Assembly: GCA_902803035.1 (NCBI GenBank)
Contig: CADCON010000165.1
Location: forward strand, 1-12,738
Reading direction: 5' to 3'
Origin: an uncultured Ruminococcus sp.
GTDB taxonomy: Bacteria > Bacillota > Clostridia > Oscillospirales > Acutalibacteraceae
Length of the DNA: 12,738 nucleotides
Shown here: piece after piece, positions 1-7,098 of the stretch
How the letters are laid out: each line of letters begins with the position of its first letter
How positions within the stretch are numbered: the stretch's first letter is position 1
Translations under genes and position numbers: made by a program
The notes under the pieces: model-generated
Databases searched by the model: none
Told to the model about the DNA's origin: nothing
The model's input: only the letters and a program-made list of their open reading frames with translations

Positions 1-80
1 ACGATGTCCGGCTGGTCGCTCGCGGGCAGTTGACCGGACGTGCCCGCCGCCAGCTCAAAATACGCGTTTTCAAACTTCAT
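1..80 (-). CDS. engB: EngB/YsxC-type ribosome-biogenesis GTPase, N-terminal fragment (runs off the left edge)
   Basis: Only the first 26 codons are present, starting at an ATG whose complement is at 78-80. They begin MKFENAYFELAAG and end QLPASDQPDI, where the window stops. This matches the segment just before the Walker A loop in the EngB (YihA/YsxC) family, where the chain normally continues into an FAGRSNVGKS-like motif; that motif lies outside the window. EngB is a small cytoplasmic GTPase needed for large-subunit ribosome assembly. A GGAGG ribosome binding site sits 9 bases before the start, inside the end of lon, and the two genes overlap by 11 bases, which implies translational coupling. 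The lon-engB order is well known in Firmicutes (lonA-ysxC in Bacillus) and supports the call. The G domain cannot be checked here. Confidence 0.85.
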   Translation of the reverse strand, partial: MKFENAYFELAAGTSGQLPASDQPDI

Positions 81-2565
81 CGGGAGTATCCTCCGTGCCG
101 TTTCCGGAGACTATGTTTCCGGAAACTTCATTGCCGGAAACTTCATTTCCGGAAAGGTCGCTTCCGGATTTCTCCTTGTCCTCGCTTTTCGCCGCGGACT
201 TCTTGCCTTTCACGGCTTTGGCCTTTGAAGGCGGCTCGGAGAAGGCGGTGCGGAAGACTTCGTCCAGCGTTCTGACCGGGACAAATCGGATGCCGTTTTT
301 GACCGTATCGCTGAATTCATCGATGTCCTGCTCATTCAGAGCGGGAATGATCACCGTCTTGATTCCGTTGCGAAGCGCCGCCATGCTCTTCTCACGAAGC
401 CCGCCGATCGCAAGCACCCGGCCGGTCAGCGTGATTTCGCCGGTCATGGCGACATCGCCCCTTACGGGAACGCCGGTCAGGGCCGACACGATGGCGGTCG
501 CCAGCGTAATTCCCGCTGAAGGACCGTCCTTTGGCACCGCGCCTTCGGGGACATGAATATGGATATCCTTGCTGTTAAACAGCGAGCTGTCGATTCCCAG
601 CTCGTCCGCCCGCTGCCGGATACAGCTCATGGCAGCCTTGGCGGATTCCTGCATGACGTCGCCGAGTTGTCCGGTGATGGAGGTCTTGCCGTTGCCGTCC
701 ATCACGTCTACTTCTATCTCGAGCATTTCCCCGCCGACGGACGTCCATGCCAACCCGTTCGCCATGCCGGGAATCAATTCCTTCGGACGTTCCTCGCGCT
801 TGTACTTCGGCTTGCCCATATAGCTTTCCAGATTGCGCGCGTTGACGGAGATTTTCTCCGCTTCGCCCGCCACCAGTTTCTTGGCGCACTTGCGGCAGAG
901 AGAGGCAATTTCGCGCTCCAGCTGGCGCACGCCGGCTTCGCGGGTGTAATCGTCTATCAGCCTGGCAATGGCGGTATCGGTGATACGCACCTTCTTCTGG
1001 GAAAGGCCGTTGCGCTCAAGCTGCTTCGGCACAAGGTACTTCTTAGCAATCATCGCCTTCTCCTCGTGCGTATAGCTGGGAAGCTCTATGATCTCCATTC
1101 TGTCGTACAGCGGAGTGGGTATCGCGGCGATGTTATTGGCGGTTGTGAGGAAGAGCACCTGGCTGAGATCCAGCGGTATATCCAGAAAATGATCCGTGAA
1201 GGACTTATTCTGTTCGGGGTCCAGCACTTCAAGCAGCGCGGAGGTCGGATCGCCCTTGTAATCATTGGACAGCTTGTCAATTTCGTCCAGAAGAACCAGC
1301 GGATTCATGCTGCCCGCCCTGATAATGGCGTCGACAATCCGTCCGGGCATGGACCCGAGATAGGTCTTGCGGTGTCCGCGGATCTCCGCTTCGTCCCTTA
1401 CGCCGCCGAGAGAAACGCGCACGTACTTCCGCCCCATGGCTTCCGCGATGGAACGGGCGATGGAGGTCTTGCCCACACCGGGGGGGCCCTCCAGACAGAT
1501 AATCTGTCCCTTGATATCGGGAACAAGCGCGCGGACGGCAATCAGTTCCAGAATGCGCTCCTTGACCTTCCGCATTCCGTAATGATCCCTGTCGAGAATG
1601 ACTTCGGCGGCCTTGACGTCGAGATTATCCTGCGTTCTGACGCCCCAGGGCAGCGACAGACACACATCGAGATATCCCCTGATGACGGCCGCTTCCTGCG
1701 AGCCGAAGGGAAGCTTGGAAAGCTTTCGCGTTTCCCGGCGGAGTATGGTCTTTACCTCATCGTCGGCTTCGATTTCTTCTATGCGCTTATTGTAATTCTC
1801 CGCGTCCGCTTCGGGCGTTCCCCCGTCGCCCAATTCCTCCGAGATGACACGGATCTTCTCACGGAGATAATATTCCCTCTGCGCTTCATCCATGCTGTCC
1901 GAGACCTTTTTTTCGATCTCCCTGTCCAGCTTTGCCTGCTCAAGCTCAACGGAAATCGCCCGGCGCAGCAGCAGGGCGCGTTCGGTCACTGACAGGCAGT
2001 CGAGCATCTGCTGCTTTTCCTTGAGGGGGAAGGGATAAATGTATGCCGCGCTGTCCACCATGCTGCCGTAATCGGTGCTCCGGCGGTCCATCACAAACTG
2101 CATATCCAGATCAGGTTTGCTTTCGGCGCGGTTCAGTGCCGGAACAAGCTCCTTGAATATCTTGGAGTGAATCGCGCCGGCCGGATCCTTCTCATCCTGA
2201 TCCCTGATTTCTTCCGCCGGAATGACGTCGACCGTGTCAAAGGTATCGCTGAGATTGGCCGAAATCACCCACGCCCGATATTCGCCCATCACACGGACGT
2301 GCATACTCTCCTCTTCAGGGTGGCGCAGCATCTGGGTGATCGTCGCAACGACCCCCACACGATGGGTAATATCAAATACCGGCTCGCTTTTTTCATTCAG
2401 CATGATGAAAACGCACCGGTCGGCGTTTTTCGCGCTGCGGATGGCGGCTATCATATTCGCCCCGAAAACGTCGAACTGATGCGGGCAATTCGGGAATGCC
2501 ACGGCGTCCGGGAGCATGATGATCGGCATGGTTCTTTTCTGAGATTTATTTACCGTTTTTGCCAT
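70..2565 (-). CDS. lon: ATP-dependent Lon protease (LonA type)
   Basis: This 831-residue protein is a full LonA: a cytoplasmic AAA+ serine protease that unfolds and degrades misfolded and regulatory proteins as a ring. Residues about 13-200 form the LON substrate-binding domain, followed by a helical/coiled-coil stretch (about 205-310). The AAA+ module has Walker A GPPGVGKT at 360-367, Walker B LVLLDEID at 423-430, sensor 1 around TTANN 474-478 and a sensor-2 arginine near GVRQLER 545-551. The protease domain has the Ser-Lys dyad: Ser683 in KDGPSAG and Lys726 in LREKS. The ATG start is preceded by AGGAGAAGG at good spacing and by a sigma-A promoter. The family core ends near residue 776. A 55-residue Lys/Ala-rich, then Ser-Gly-Asn-rich tail follows and is longer than in most LonA proteins. 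No CtsR or CIRCE operator is evident upstream. The stop overlaps the engB start. Confidence 0.97.
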   Translation of the reverse strand: MAKTVNKSQKRTMPIIMLPDAVAFPNCPHQFDVFGANMIAAIRSAKNADRCVFIMLNEKSEPVFDITHRVGVVATITQMLRHPEEESMHVRVMGEYRAWVISANLSDTFDTVDVIPAEEIRDQDEKDPAGAIHSKIFKELVPALNRAESKPDLDMQFVMDRRSTDYGSMVDSAAYIYPFPLKEKQQMLDCLSVTERALLLRRAISVELEQAKLDREIEKKVSDSMDEAQREYYLREKIRVISEELGDGGTPEADAENYNKRIEEIEADDEVKTILRRETRKLSKLPFGSQEAAVIRGYLDVCLSLPWGVRTQDNLDVKAAEVILDRDHYGMRKVKERILELIAVRALVPDIKGQIICLEGPPGVGKTSIARSIAEAMGRKYVRVSLGGVRDEAEIRGHRKTYLGSMPGRIVDAIIRAGSMNPLVLLDEIDKLSNDYKGDPTSALLEVLDPEQNKSFTDHFLDIPLDLSQVLFLTTANNIAAIPTPLYDRMEIIELPSYTHEEKAMIAKKYLVPKQLERNGLSQKKVRITDTAIARLIDDYTREAGVRQLEREIASLCRKCAKKLVAGEAEKISVNARNLESYMGKPKYKREERPKELIPGMANGLAWTSVGGEMLEIEVDVMDGNGKTSITGQLGDVMQESAKAAMSCIRQRADELGIDSSLFNSKDIHIHVPEGAVPKDGPSAGITLATAIVSALTGVPVRGDVAMTGEITLTGRVLAIGGLREKSMAALRNGIKTVIIPALNEQDIDEFSDTVKNGIRFVPVRTLDEVFRTAFSEPPSKAKAVKGKKSAAKSEDKEKSGSDLSGNEVSGNEVSGNIVSGNGTEDTPDEV
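94..168 (-). repeat. 15-bp tandem repeat in the 3' end of lon encoding five SGNxV-like pentapeptides
   Basis: Five consecutive 15-base units, each with a TCCGG core and three carrying TTTCCGG(A/C)AA, encode residues 800-824 of Lon as five 5-residue units of the form Ser-Gly-(Ser/Asn)-x-x, the best-conserved being SGNEV (twice, in tandem). Two adjacent units differ by only two bases in the core region, so recent slippage or duplication is likely. The TTTCCGGAAA core is itself a palindrome, so copies can pair with each other in DNA or mRNA. The block ends about 14 bases before the engB start codon and abuts the engB ribosome binding site. The encoded tail is probably disordered. Its function is unknown. 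Confidence 0.85.
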
Positions 2566-2608
2566 ATGGTTCCTTCTCCTGCTATTGATAAAATTAGTCA
2601 GCCCATAT

Positions 2609-2637
2609 ATTATAATGGATAGTTCGCATTAAAGCAA
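2609..2637 (-). promoter_or_regulatory. Sigma-A promoter of lon-engB
   Basis: On the minus strand a TTGCTT -35 box (complement 2632-2637) and a perfect TATAAT -10 box (complement 2609-2614) are separated by exactly 17 bases. They lie about 45 bases upstream of the lon ATG, in AT-rich DNA just beyond the clpX terminator. The predicted leader is about 35-40 nucleotides and contains the AGGAGAAGG ribosome binding site. Confidence 0.75.
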
Positions 2638-2662
2638 CAAACAATTTATTAATATTACGTCT

Positions 2663-2716
2663 TAACAACAAAAGAGCAGGCTGCCATCGGACATTTTGAT
2701 TCCAATGCGCCTGCTC
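2663..2716 (-). terminator. Rho-independent terminator of clpP-clpX
   Basis: After the clpX stop, the minus strand carries an 8-bp perfect stem (GAGCAGGC/GCCTGCTC, complement 2674-2681 and 2709-2716). It extends inward by about 8 more pairs (GCATTGGA with TCCGATGGC, one wobble and two bulges) around a loop of about 9 nucleotides. TTTTGTTGTT follows immediately. It separates clpP-clpX from the lon promoter. Confidence 0.85.
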
Positions 2717-2729
2717 GGTTTTCATAATG

Positions 2730-4034
2730 TTATGCGTCGGTCTTTTTTAAGGACGGGTTCTTCTTTGAGGTCTTCTTTTCTTCATCCGGAGATCCGAAAG
2801 TCAGTTCCGGCTTGCTCTCTCCCTCCACACAGGCACGGGTAATCCGCACCTTGCGTACATTTTCCTCCGATGGAACAGAGAACATGATCGGAGTGAGTAT
2901 GCTTTCAATCACCCCTCTGAGACCTCTCGCGCCGGTCTTCTGCTCCAACGCTTTTTCGGCAATGAGGGAAAGGGCATCCTCGTCAAATTCTAGCTCCACA
3001 TCGTCCATTCCGAAAAGCGCCTGATACTGCTTGACAATCGCGTTCTTCGGTTCGGTCATGATTCTGACCAGTGCCTCCTTGTCGAGTGCCTGAAGCGACG
3101 TCAGCACCGGCAGACGTCCGACCAATTCGGGAATGAGTCCGAATTTGACCAGGTCCTGCGGAATGCACTTGGAGATCAGCTCGCTATAGTCCAGATCGTC
3201 CTGTGTGCGAATCTCAGCGCCGAATCCAAGGGAGGAATTGCCTACGCGCCTTTCGATGATCTTCTCAATGCCGTCAAACGCGCCGCCGCAGATGAAGAGG
3301 ATATTGGTGGTGTCAATCGGAATGAATTCCTGCTGCGGATGCTTTCTGCCACCCTGCGGAGGGACATTGGCAACCGTGCCTTCCAGAATCTTGAGCAACG
3401 CCTGCTGAACGCCTTCGCCGCTGACGTCACGGGTAATGGACGTATTCTCGGATTTTCTGGAGATCTTGTCAATTTCGTCAATATAGATGATGCCGCGCTG
3501 CGCCAGCTCCACATCGTAATCCGCCGCCTGAATCAGCCTGAGAAGAATGTTTTCAACGTCTTCACCGACATATCCCGCCTCGGTCAGCGTGGTGGCGTCA
3601 GTAATCGCAAACGGCACCTTGAGAATCTTCGCAAGCGACTGGGCGAGGAATGTCTTTCCCACACCGGTGGGGCCAAGCAGAAGGATATTGCTTTTCTGAA
3701 GCTCTACCCCGTCCTTTGTGTGGCTGAAAATACGCTTGTAATGATTATATACAGCAACAGAGAGGGCGATTTTCGCGTCATCCTGTCCGATTACATACTT
3801 ATCAAGGTGTTCTTTAATCTCGGCCGGCTTGAGCAATTCAAATCCGGAAGCATCGATGAGGTCATCGTATGAATCCACATCGTAAAGTCCTTCGTTACGA
3901 AGTATTTCAGCGCAGGCGGAAACGCATTCGTTGCAGATGGACGCGCCGGGTCCAAAAACCAGTCTGACGCCGTCGCTTTCGCCTCTGTGGCAGAATGAGC
4001 ACTTCGGCTCATCGCTTCTGTCCCTGTAGGCCAT
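2730..4034 (-). CDS. clpX: ATP-dependent Clp protease, ATP-binding subunit ClpX
   Basis: The 434-residue protein is a complete ClpX, the AAA+ unfoldase that recognises tagged or native substrates and feeds them into ClpP in the cytoplasm. The N-terminal zinc-binding domain has Cys12, Cys15, Cys34 and Cys37 (CSFC...CNEC). Walker A is GPTGVGKT at 121-128, the pore-1 loop GYVGED is at 154-159, Walker B IIYIDEID is at 182-189, and the pore-2 RKH motif is at 230-232. The ClpP-docking loop is Leu-Gly-Phe at 269-271, where many relatives have Ile-Gly-Phe, a conservative change. Sensor 2 is GARGLR at 368-373. The last 25 residues are a Lys/Ser-rich tail. The ATG lies 13 bases after the clpP stop, so the two are co-transcribed; the ribosome binding site (AGGAT) is weak, which may mean coupling to clpP translation. 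A strong terminator follows. Confidence 0.97.
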   Translation of the reverse strand: MAYRDRSDEPKCSFCHRGESDGVRLVFGPGASICNECVSACAEILRNEGLYDVDSYDDLIDASGFELLKPAEIKEHLDKYVIGQDDAKIALSVAVYNHYKRIFSHTKDGVELQKSNILLLGPTGVGKTFLAQSLAKILKVPFAITDATTLTEAGYVGEDVENILLRLIQAADYDVELAQRGIIYIDEIDKISRKSENTSITRDVSGEGVQQALLKILEGTVANVPPQGGRKHPQQEFIPIDTTNILFICGGAFDGIEKIIERRVGNSSLGFGAEIRTQDDLDYSELISKCIPQDLVKFGLIPELVGRLPVLTSLQALDKEALVRIMTEPKNAIVKQYQALFGMDDVELEFDEDALSLIAEKALEQKTGARGLRGVIESILTPIMFSVPSEENVRKVRITRACVEGESKPELTFGSPDEEKKTSKKNPSLKKTDA

Positions 4035-4047
4035 TCAATCACCAATC

Positions 4048-4632
4048 CTATCGTCTGTAAATAACGCGGTCAATCAGACCGTACTCCTTCGCTTCTTCCG
4101 CTGACATATAATTGTCGCGCTCTGTGTCAAGGCAGATCTGGGCGTAGGGCTTGCCGGTTGCGGCCGCAAGCATTTCATTGAGCTTTTTCTTGGTCTTGAG
4201 AATCTGATTGGCCTGGATCTCAATATCCGTCGCCTGTCCCTGCGCGCCGCCCAAAGGCTGGTGAATCATGATTTCGCTGTTCGGAAGGGCGAGACGCTTG
4301 CCCTTTGCGCCCGCCGCAAGCAGGAACGCGCCCATGCTGGCTGCCATACCCATGCAAATAGTGGAAACGTCGCACTTGATATAGTTCATGGTGTCGTAGA
4401 TGGCAAGGCCGTCCTTGACCGATCCGCCGGGGCTGTTGATATAAAGGCAGATGTCCTTCTTCGGGTCCTGTCCTTCGAGATAAAGAAGCTGCGCCGTGAC
4501 AAGGCTCGCTGTTACACTGTTGACTTCATCGAAAAGCATGATGATTCTGTCATTGAGAAGGCGTGAAAAAATATCGTAAGAACGCTCTCCCCTACTGGTC
4601 TGTTCGACAACGTAAGGCACTAAATTACTCAT
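4048..4632 (-). CDS. clpP: ATP-dependent Clp protease proteolytic subunit ClpP
   Basis: I place the start at the ATG whose complement is 4630-4632, giving 194 residues beginning [20 protein letters not shown]. This matches the family N-terminus and length and has AAAGGAAG about 8 bases upstream. The open frame extends 32 codons further upstream, but that part has no family similarity and covers the promoter. The serine-protease triad is visible: Ser99 in GMAASMGAF, His124 in MIHQPLGG and Asp173 in DTERD. ClpP forms the barrel-shaped tetradecamer that degrades polypeptides delivered by ClpX (encoded next) or other Clp ATPases. clpP-clpX is a two-gene operon ending at the terminator at 2663-2716. 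I saw no CtsR-type GTCAAA heptad pair in the upstream region; a large inverted repeat is present instead. Confidence 0.96.
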   Translation of the reverse strand: MSNLVPYVVEQTSRGERSYDIFSRLLNDRIIMLFDEVNSVTASLVTAQLLYLEGQDPKKDICLYINSPGGSVKDGLAIYDTMNYIKCDVSTICMGMAASMGAFLLAAGAKGKRLALPNSEIMIHQPLGGAQGQATDIEIQANQILKTKKKLNEMLAAATGKPYAQICLDTERDNYMSAEEAKEYGLIDRVIYRR

Positions 4633-4657
4633 ATTAATATCTTCCTTTCCACAATAA

Positions 4658-4686
4658 AGTATAATGCGCGCATCCGATGAAAAGAA
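4658..4686 (-). promoter_or_regulatory. Probable promoter of clpP-clpX
   Basis: A good TATACT -10 box (complement 4658-4663) lies about 26 bases upstream of the clpP ATG. The -35 at 17-base spacing is the poor TTCTTT (complement 4681-4686), which suggests either an activator or modest basal strength. The -35 falls within the inverted repeat at 4666-4711. Confidence 0.5.
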
Positions 4687-4711
4687 CATTGCCGATTCAT
4701 CGGAATGGCGC
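4666..4711. repeat. Large inverted repeat covering the clpP promoter upstream region
   Basis: The arms 4666-4681 and 4696-4711 are complementary over 13 of 16 positions, including nine perfect inner pairs (TCCGATGAA/TTCATCGGA), around a 14-base centre. The repeat begins two bases upstream of the clpP -10 box and covers the -35 region, so it is better placed to be a protein-binding operator than a terminator; no T-run follows it on the minus strand. It is neither a CIRCE element nor a CtsR site by eye. Confidence 0.65.
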
Positions 4712-4778
4712 ATTGGTCTGTTTCTCATGGCGACGCATGGTTGCCGCGCGTCACCTGAAATGGTACATCAATGATACG

Positions 4779-4803
4779 AAAAAAAACATCGAAGGCTGTC
4801 GAT
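4779..4803 (-). terminator. Weak rho-independent terminator of tig
   Basis: Nine bases after the tig stop, the minus strand has a short 5-bp stem (ATCGA/TCGAT, complement 4788-4792 and 4799-4803) with a 6-base loop, followed by G and a run of eight Ts. The T-run is excellent and the stem is short, so termination is probably partial and some transcripts may continue into clpP-clpX. Confidence 0.5.
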
Positions 4804-4811
4804 CACTAGAA

Positions 4812-6113
4812 TTACTCCGCGTCGGCGGATTCCTCTGCCTTCACCGGCACGTAGTTGGCGTTTTCACGCACCACATCCACAGCCTTTTCGACCGCGACGT
4901 CCCTGCTCAGACCGGCAACGGGAACAATCTCCTTGACGCGGTCGACCTCCACGCCGTAATTCTTTGCGAGATCAGCGTAGGCCTTCTCGATTTCCTCATC
5001 GCTCACCTGAATATTCTCAAGCTCGGCGATCTTCTCCAGCGCCAGACGGAGCTTGACCTGGTGAATCGCTTTCTCCCTGAACTGGCCTCTGAGTCCTTCC
5101 ATATCCATGCCGGTGTACTGGAGATATGATTCGATGTTCAGACCCTGCATCTGAAGCTGGTAGGAGAAATCATTGATATTCTCCGTCACCTTCTGATCAT
5201 ACATCACTTCGGGAATATCCGCTTCGATAAGGTCGATGAGCTGATCAATAAGCTTGTTGTCGGCGTCATCCTTGGCTTTCTCCTCGGCTTTGCGGAGAAG
5301 CTCCTTGCGGACATCCTCCTTGTACTCCTCAAGCGTGTCAAAGCTGCTGACATCACTGGCAAATTCATCGTTAAGCTCAGGCAGCTCTTTCATCTTGATT
5401 TCATGAATTCTGATCTTGAAGACAACCGGCTTGCCGGCAAGCTCTTCCGCGTGGTATTCCTCCGGGAATGTGACGTCAATGTCGAATTCCTCGCCGACGG
5501 AATGTCCGACAAGACCTTCCTCAAAGCCGGGAATAAACTGACCCGATCCGAGCTTGAGATCAAAATGCTCCGCCTTGCCGCCTTCAAAAGGTACGCCCTC
5601 ATTGAAGCCCTCATAGTCAAAGACTACGGTGTCTCCCATCTGAGCGGGTCTGTCCTCGACCTTGACGGTTCTGGCATTGCGATCCTGAATGTGTCTGAGT
5701 TCATGCTCGACGTCCTCATCCGTGACAACCGGCTCTGCCTTCTCCACCGTCAGTCCCTTATAGCCCTCGATCTTCACTTCGGGCTTTACAACGAACTTCA
5801 CCTTGAACACCACGTCGCCTTCCATGGAGACCACTTCCGGGCTGTTGGCGTCGATGACTTCCATGCCGAATTCTTCAATTGCTTCTTCGACGGTCTTCTG
5901 ATAAACCGTTTCAATCGCGTCCTGCGTGAAAACAGGGCCATACATTTTCTCGATGACGGACAAAGGAGCCTTGCCCTTGCGGAAACCGGGGACGTTGTAC
6001 TTTTTGACCTCCTTGCGATATACGCGGAGTTTTTCGGCTTTGAGCAGATCTGCGCTTGCCGTGAACTCCACTTCATAGGTGTTGTTGTCAACTTGTGTCT
6101 TGTTGGTAATCAT
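4812..6113 (-). CDS. tig: Trigger factor (ribosome-associated chaperone and peptidyl-prolyl isomerase)
   Basis: This 433-residue protein has the three trigger-factor parts in order. The N-terminal ribosome-binding domain (about 1-115) carries the signature GFRKGKAP at 43-50, which docks on ribosomal protein L23. An FKBP-type prolyl isomerase domain (about 155-240) contains GDTVVFDYEGF and the GSGQFIPGFEEGL segment. The helical C-terminal chaperone domain covers about 241-425 and ends in an acidic tail. Length is normal for the family. The ATG is preceded by AGGAGG at 8-base spacing and by a near-consensus promoter. It acts on nascent chains at the ribosome exit tunnel. Its position just upstream of clpP-clpX-lon is the common bacterial order and links folding to degradation of failed products. 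Confidence 0.97.
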   Translation of the reverse strand: MITNKTQVDNNTYEVEFTASADLLKAEKLRVYRKEVKKYNVPGFRKGKAPLSVIEKMYGPVFTQDAIETVYQKTVEEAIEEFGMEVIDANSPEVVSMEGDVVFKVKFVVKPEVKIEGYKGLTVEKAEPVVTDEDVEHELRHIQDRNARTVKVEDRPAQMGDTVVFDYEGFNEGVPFEGGKAEHFDLKLGSGQFIPGFEEGLVGHSVGEEFDIDVTFPEEYHAEELAGKPVVFKIRIHEIKMKELPELNDEFASDVSSFDTLEEYKEDVRKELLRKAEEKAKDDADNKLIDQLIDLIEADIPEVMYDQKVTENINDFSYQLQMQGLNIESYLQYTGMDMEGLRGQFREKAIHQVKLRLALEKIAELENIQVSDEEIEKAYADLAKNYGVEVDRVKEIVPVAGLSRDVAVEKAVDVVRENANYVPVKAEESADAE

Positions 6114-6158
6114 TGAGATATCCTCCTAAAAAATAAAGAATGCTGATTATGCTGTACC

Positions 6159-6234
6159 GCACTGACACGCTTCTTCCTTGGAAGAAGGTCACTGACATAA
6201 GATCTATATCATCATGCTTTACAATAGTCACTGA
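6159..6234 (-). promoter_or_regulatory. tig leader with three TCAGTGA-like motifs and a palindromic hairpin
   Basis: Between the tig promoter and its ribosome binding site lies a leader of about 120 bases. It contains three copies of TCAGTG(A/C) on the minus strand (complement 6227-6234, 6188-6196, 6159-6166). The middle copy, GTCAGTGAC, is a near-perfect palindrome by itself. Between the second and third copies is a palindrome with 8-base arms (CTTCTTCC/GGAAGAAG, 6170-6187) that can fold into a 7-bp stem with a 4-base loop. No T-run follows the hairpin, so it is not an ordinary terminator. Function is unknown. Confidence 0.5.
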
Positions 6235-6237
6235 TAA

Positions 6238-6266
6238 ATTATAGCAAAACCTTTCGCGATTTTCAA
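6238..6266 (-). promoter_or_regulatory. Strong sigma-A promoter of tig (extended -10)
   Basis: On the minus strand TTGAAA (complement 6261-6266), a 17-base spacer and TATAAT (complement 6238-6243) are present, with TGC directly before the -10 box forming an extended -10. The -10 lies about 125 bases upstream of the tig ATG. The stretch from here to the metallophosphoesterase stop at 6336 is AT-rich and shows no convincing terminator for the upstream operon. Confidence 0.85.
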
Positions 6267-6335
6267 GAGATTTTTTGCAAAATATGTCGACGAAAAATGT
6301 TAACTATTTGTTACAACGCAGAGGGAAAGCGGTTC

Positions 6336-7028
6336 TCATCCGTCCGGAAGGATCAATTGCGGGACAAATCTCAGATAATCCGCGGAAATCAGCCGGAAAG
6401 TCATTCCTTCATACTCCCCCGTGACGGCCTTATTGCGCGCCGCTCCGTGCAGATGACCGTACCAGACCCGCCTGATGCCGAACTTTCGGAGCACTTCCAT
6501 GATTTCCACGCAGACGTAGTCGCCGTAGACCGGCGGATAATGCAGAAATACAAGCGGTTCCAGCCCCATGTCCAACCCCGCCTGAATGGACGTTTCCAGA
6601 CGGCCCACTTCCCGCAAAAGCACATTGCGTTCGTTCTCCGGGCAATCATACGACCAGCCCCTGGTACCGCAGACGGCATAGCTTCCGTACGCGAAGGCAT
6701 TATTGAAAAGAATGGACATATCGTCGAAGCCATTGAGAAGCAGCCAGTCATCCATTTTCTTCTTGGTGCTCCACCAGTAGTCATGATTGCCCTTCATCAG
6801 CAGCTTTTTCCCCGGAAGCTCATGCAGAAAGGTGAAATCGGCAACCGTATCGGTCAGCTTCATCGCCCAGCAGATATCGCCGGCTATGATGACCGTGTCC
6901 TCCGGCTTTACAATGGAATGCCAGTTCTCGCGGATGCGGCGTTCATAATCCTCCCACCCGCTGAATTTATCCATTTTTTTATTCTCGCCGATCGAAAGAT
7001 GCAGATCGGCTATCGCATACAGAGCCAA
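6336..7028 (-). CDS. Calcineurin-like metallophosphoesterase (COG1768-like)
   Basis: The 230-residue cytoplasmic protein carries the full metal-binding set of calcineurin-like phosphoesterases: Asp8-x-His10 (ADLH), Asp51 (AGDICW), Asn81-His82 (GNHD), His163 (LHYPP) and His192-x-His194 (GHLH). It should bind two metal ions and hydrolyse a phosphoester, but the substrate cannot be predicted. The architecture resembles the predicted phosphohydrolases of COG1768. The start codon is TTG (complement 7026-7028), preceded by GGAGGTGAG at good spacing; no better start exists. It lies 70 bases after thrC with no T-run between, so it is probably co-transcribed with thrC. That gap contains a run of eight identical bases (Gs on the plus strand, 7062-7069) and a GC-rich CCGCGCGCGG palindrome. 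There is no signal peptide or membrane segment. Confidence 0.85.
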   Translation of the reverse strand: MALYAIADLHLSIGENKKMDKFSGWEDYERRIRENWHSIVKPEDTVIIAGDICWAMKLTDTVADFTFLHELPGKKLLMKGNHDYWWSTKKKMDDWLLLNGFDDMSILFNNAFAYGSYAVCGTRGWSYDCPENERNVLLREVGRLETSIQAGLDMGLEPLVFLHYPPVYGDYVCVEIMEVLRKFGIRRVWYGHLHGAARNKAVTGEYEGMTFRLISADYLRFVPQLILPDG

Positions 7029-7098
7029 AAGACGCTCACCTCCGGTTTTTCCCCGTCTGCCGGGGGGGGATCCGCGCGCGGAACAGACCGCGGGACGC

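Noticed and set aside
94..168. CRISPR-like or mobile repeat array
   Set aside because: The units are 15 bases long with no spacers, are in frame, and encode a regular pentapeptide tail of Lon.
553..1992. A 479-codon plus-strand open frame opposite lon
   Set aside because: It is wholly antisense to a well-conserved Lon coding region, has no ribosome binding site or promoter that I can see, and its translation resembles no protein; it follows from the codon bias of lon.
4633..4728. Longer N-terminus for ClpP
   Set aside because: The extra 32 residues show no family similarity and overlap the predicted promoter and inverted repeat; the internal ATG has the ribosome binding site and the family N-terminus.
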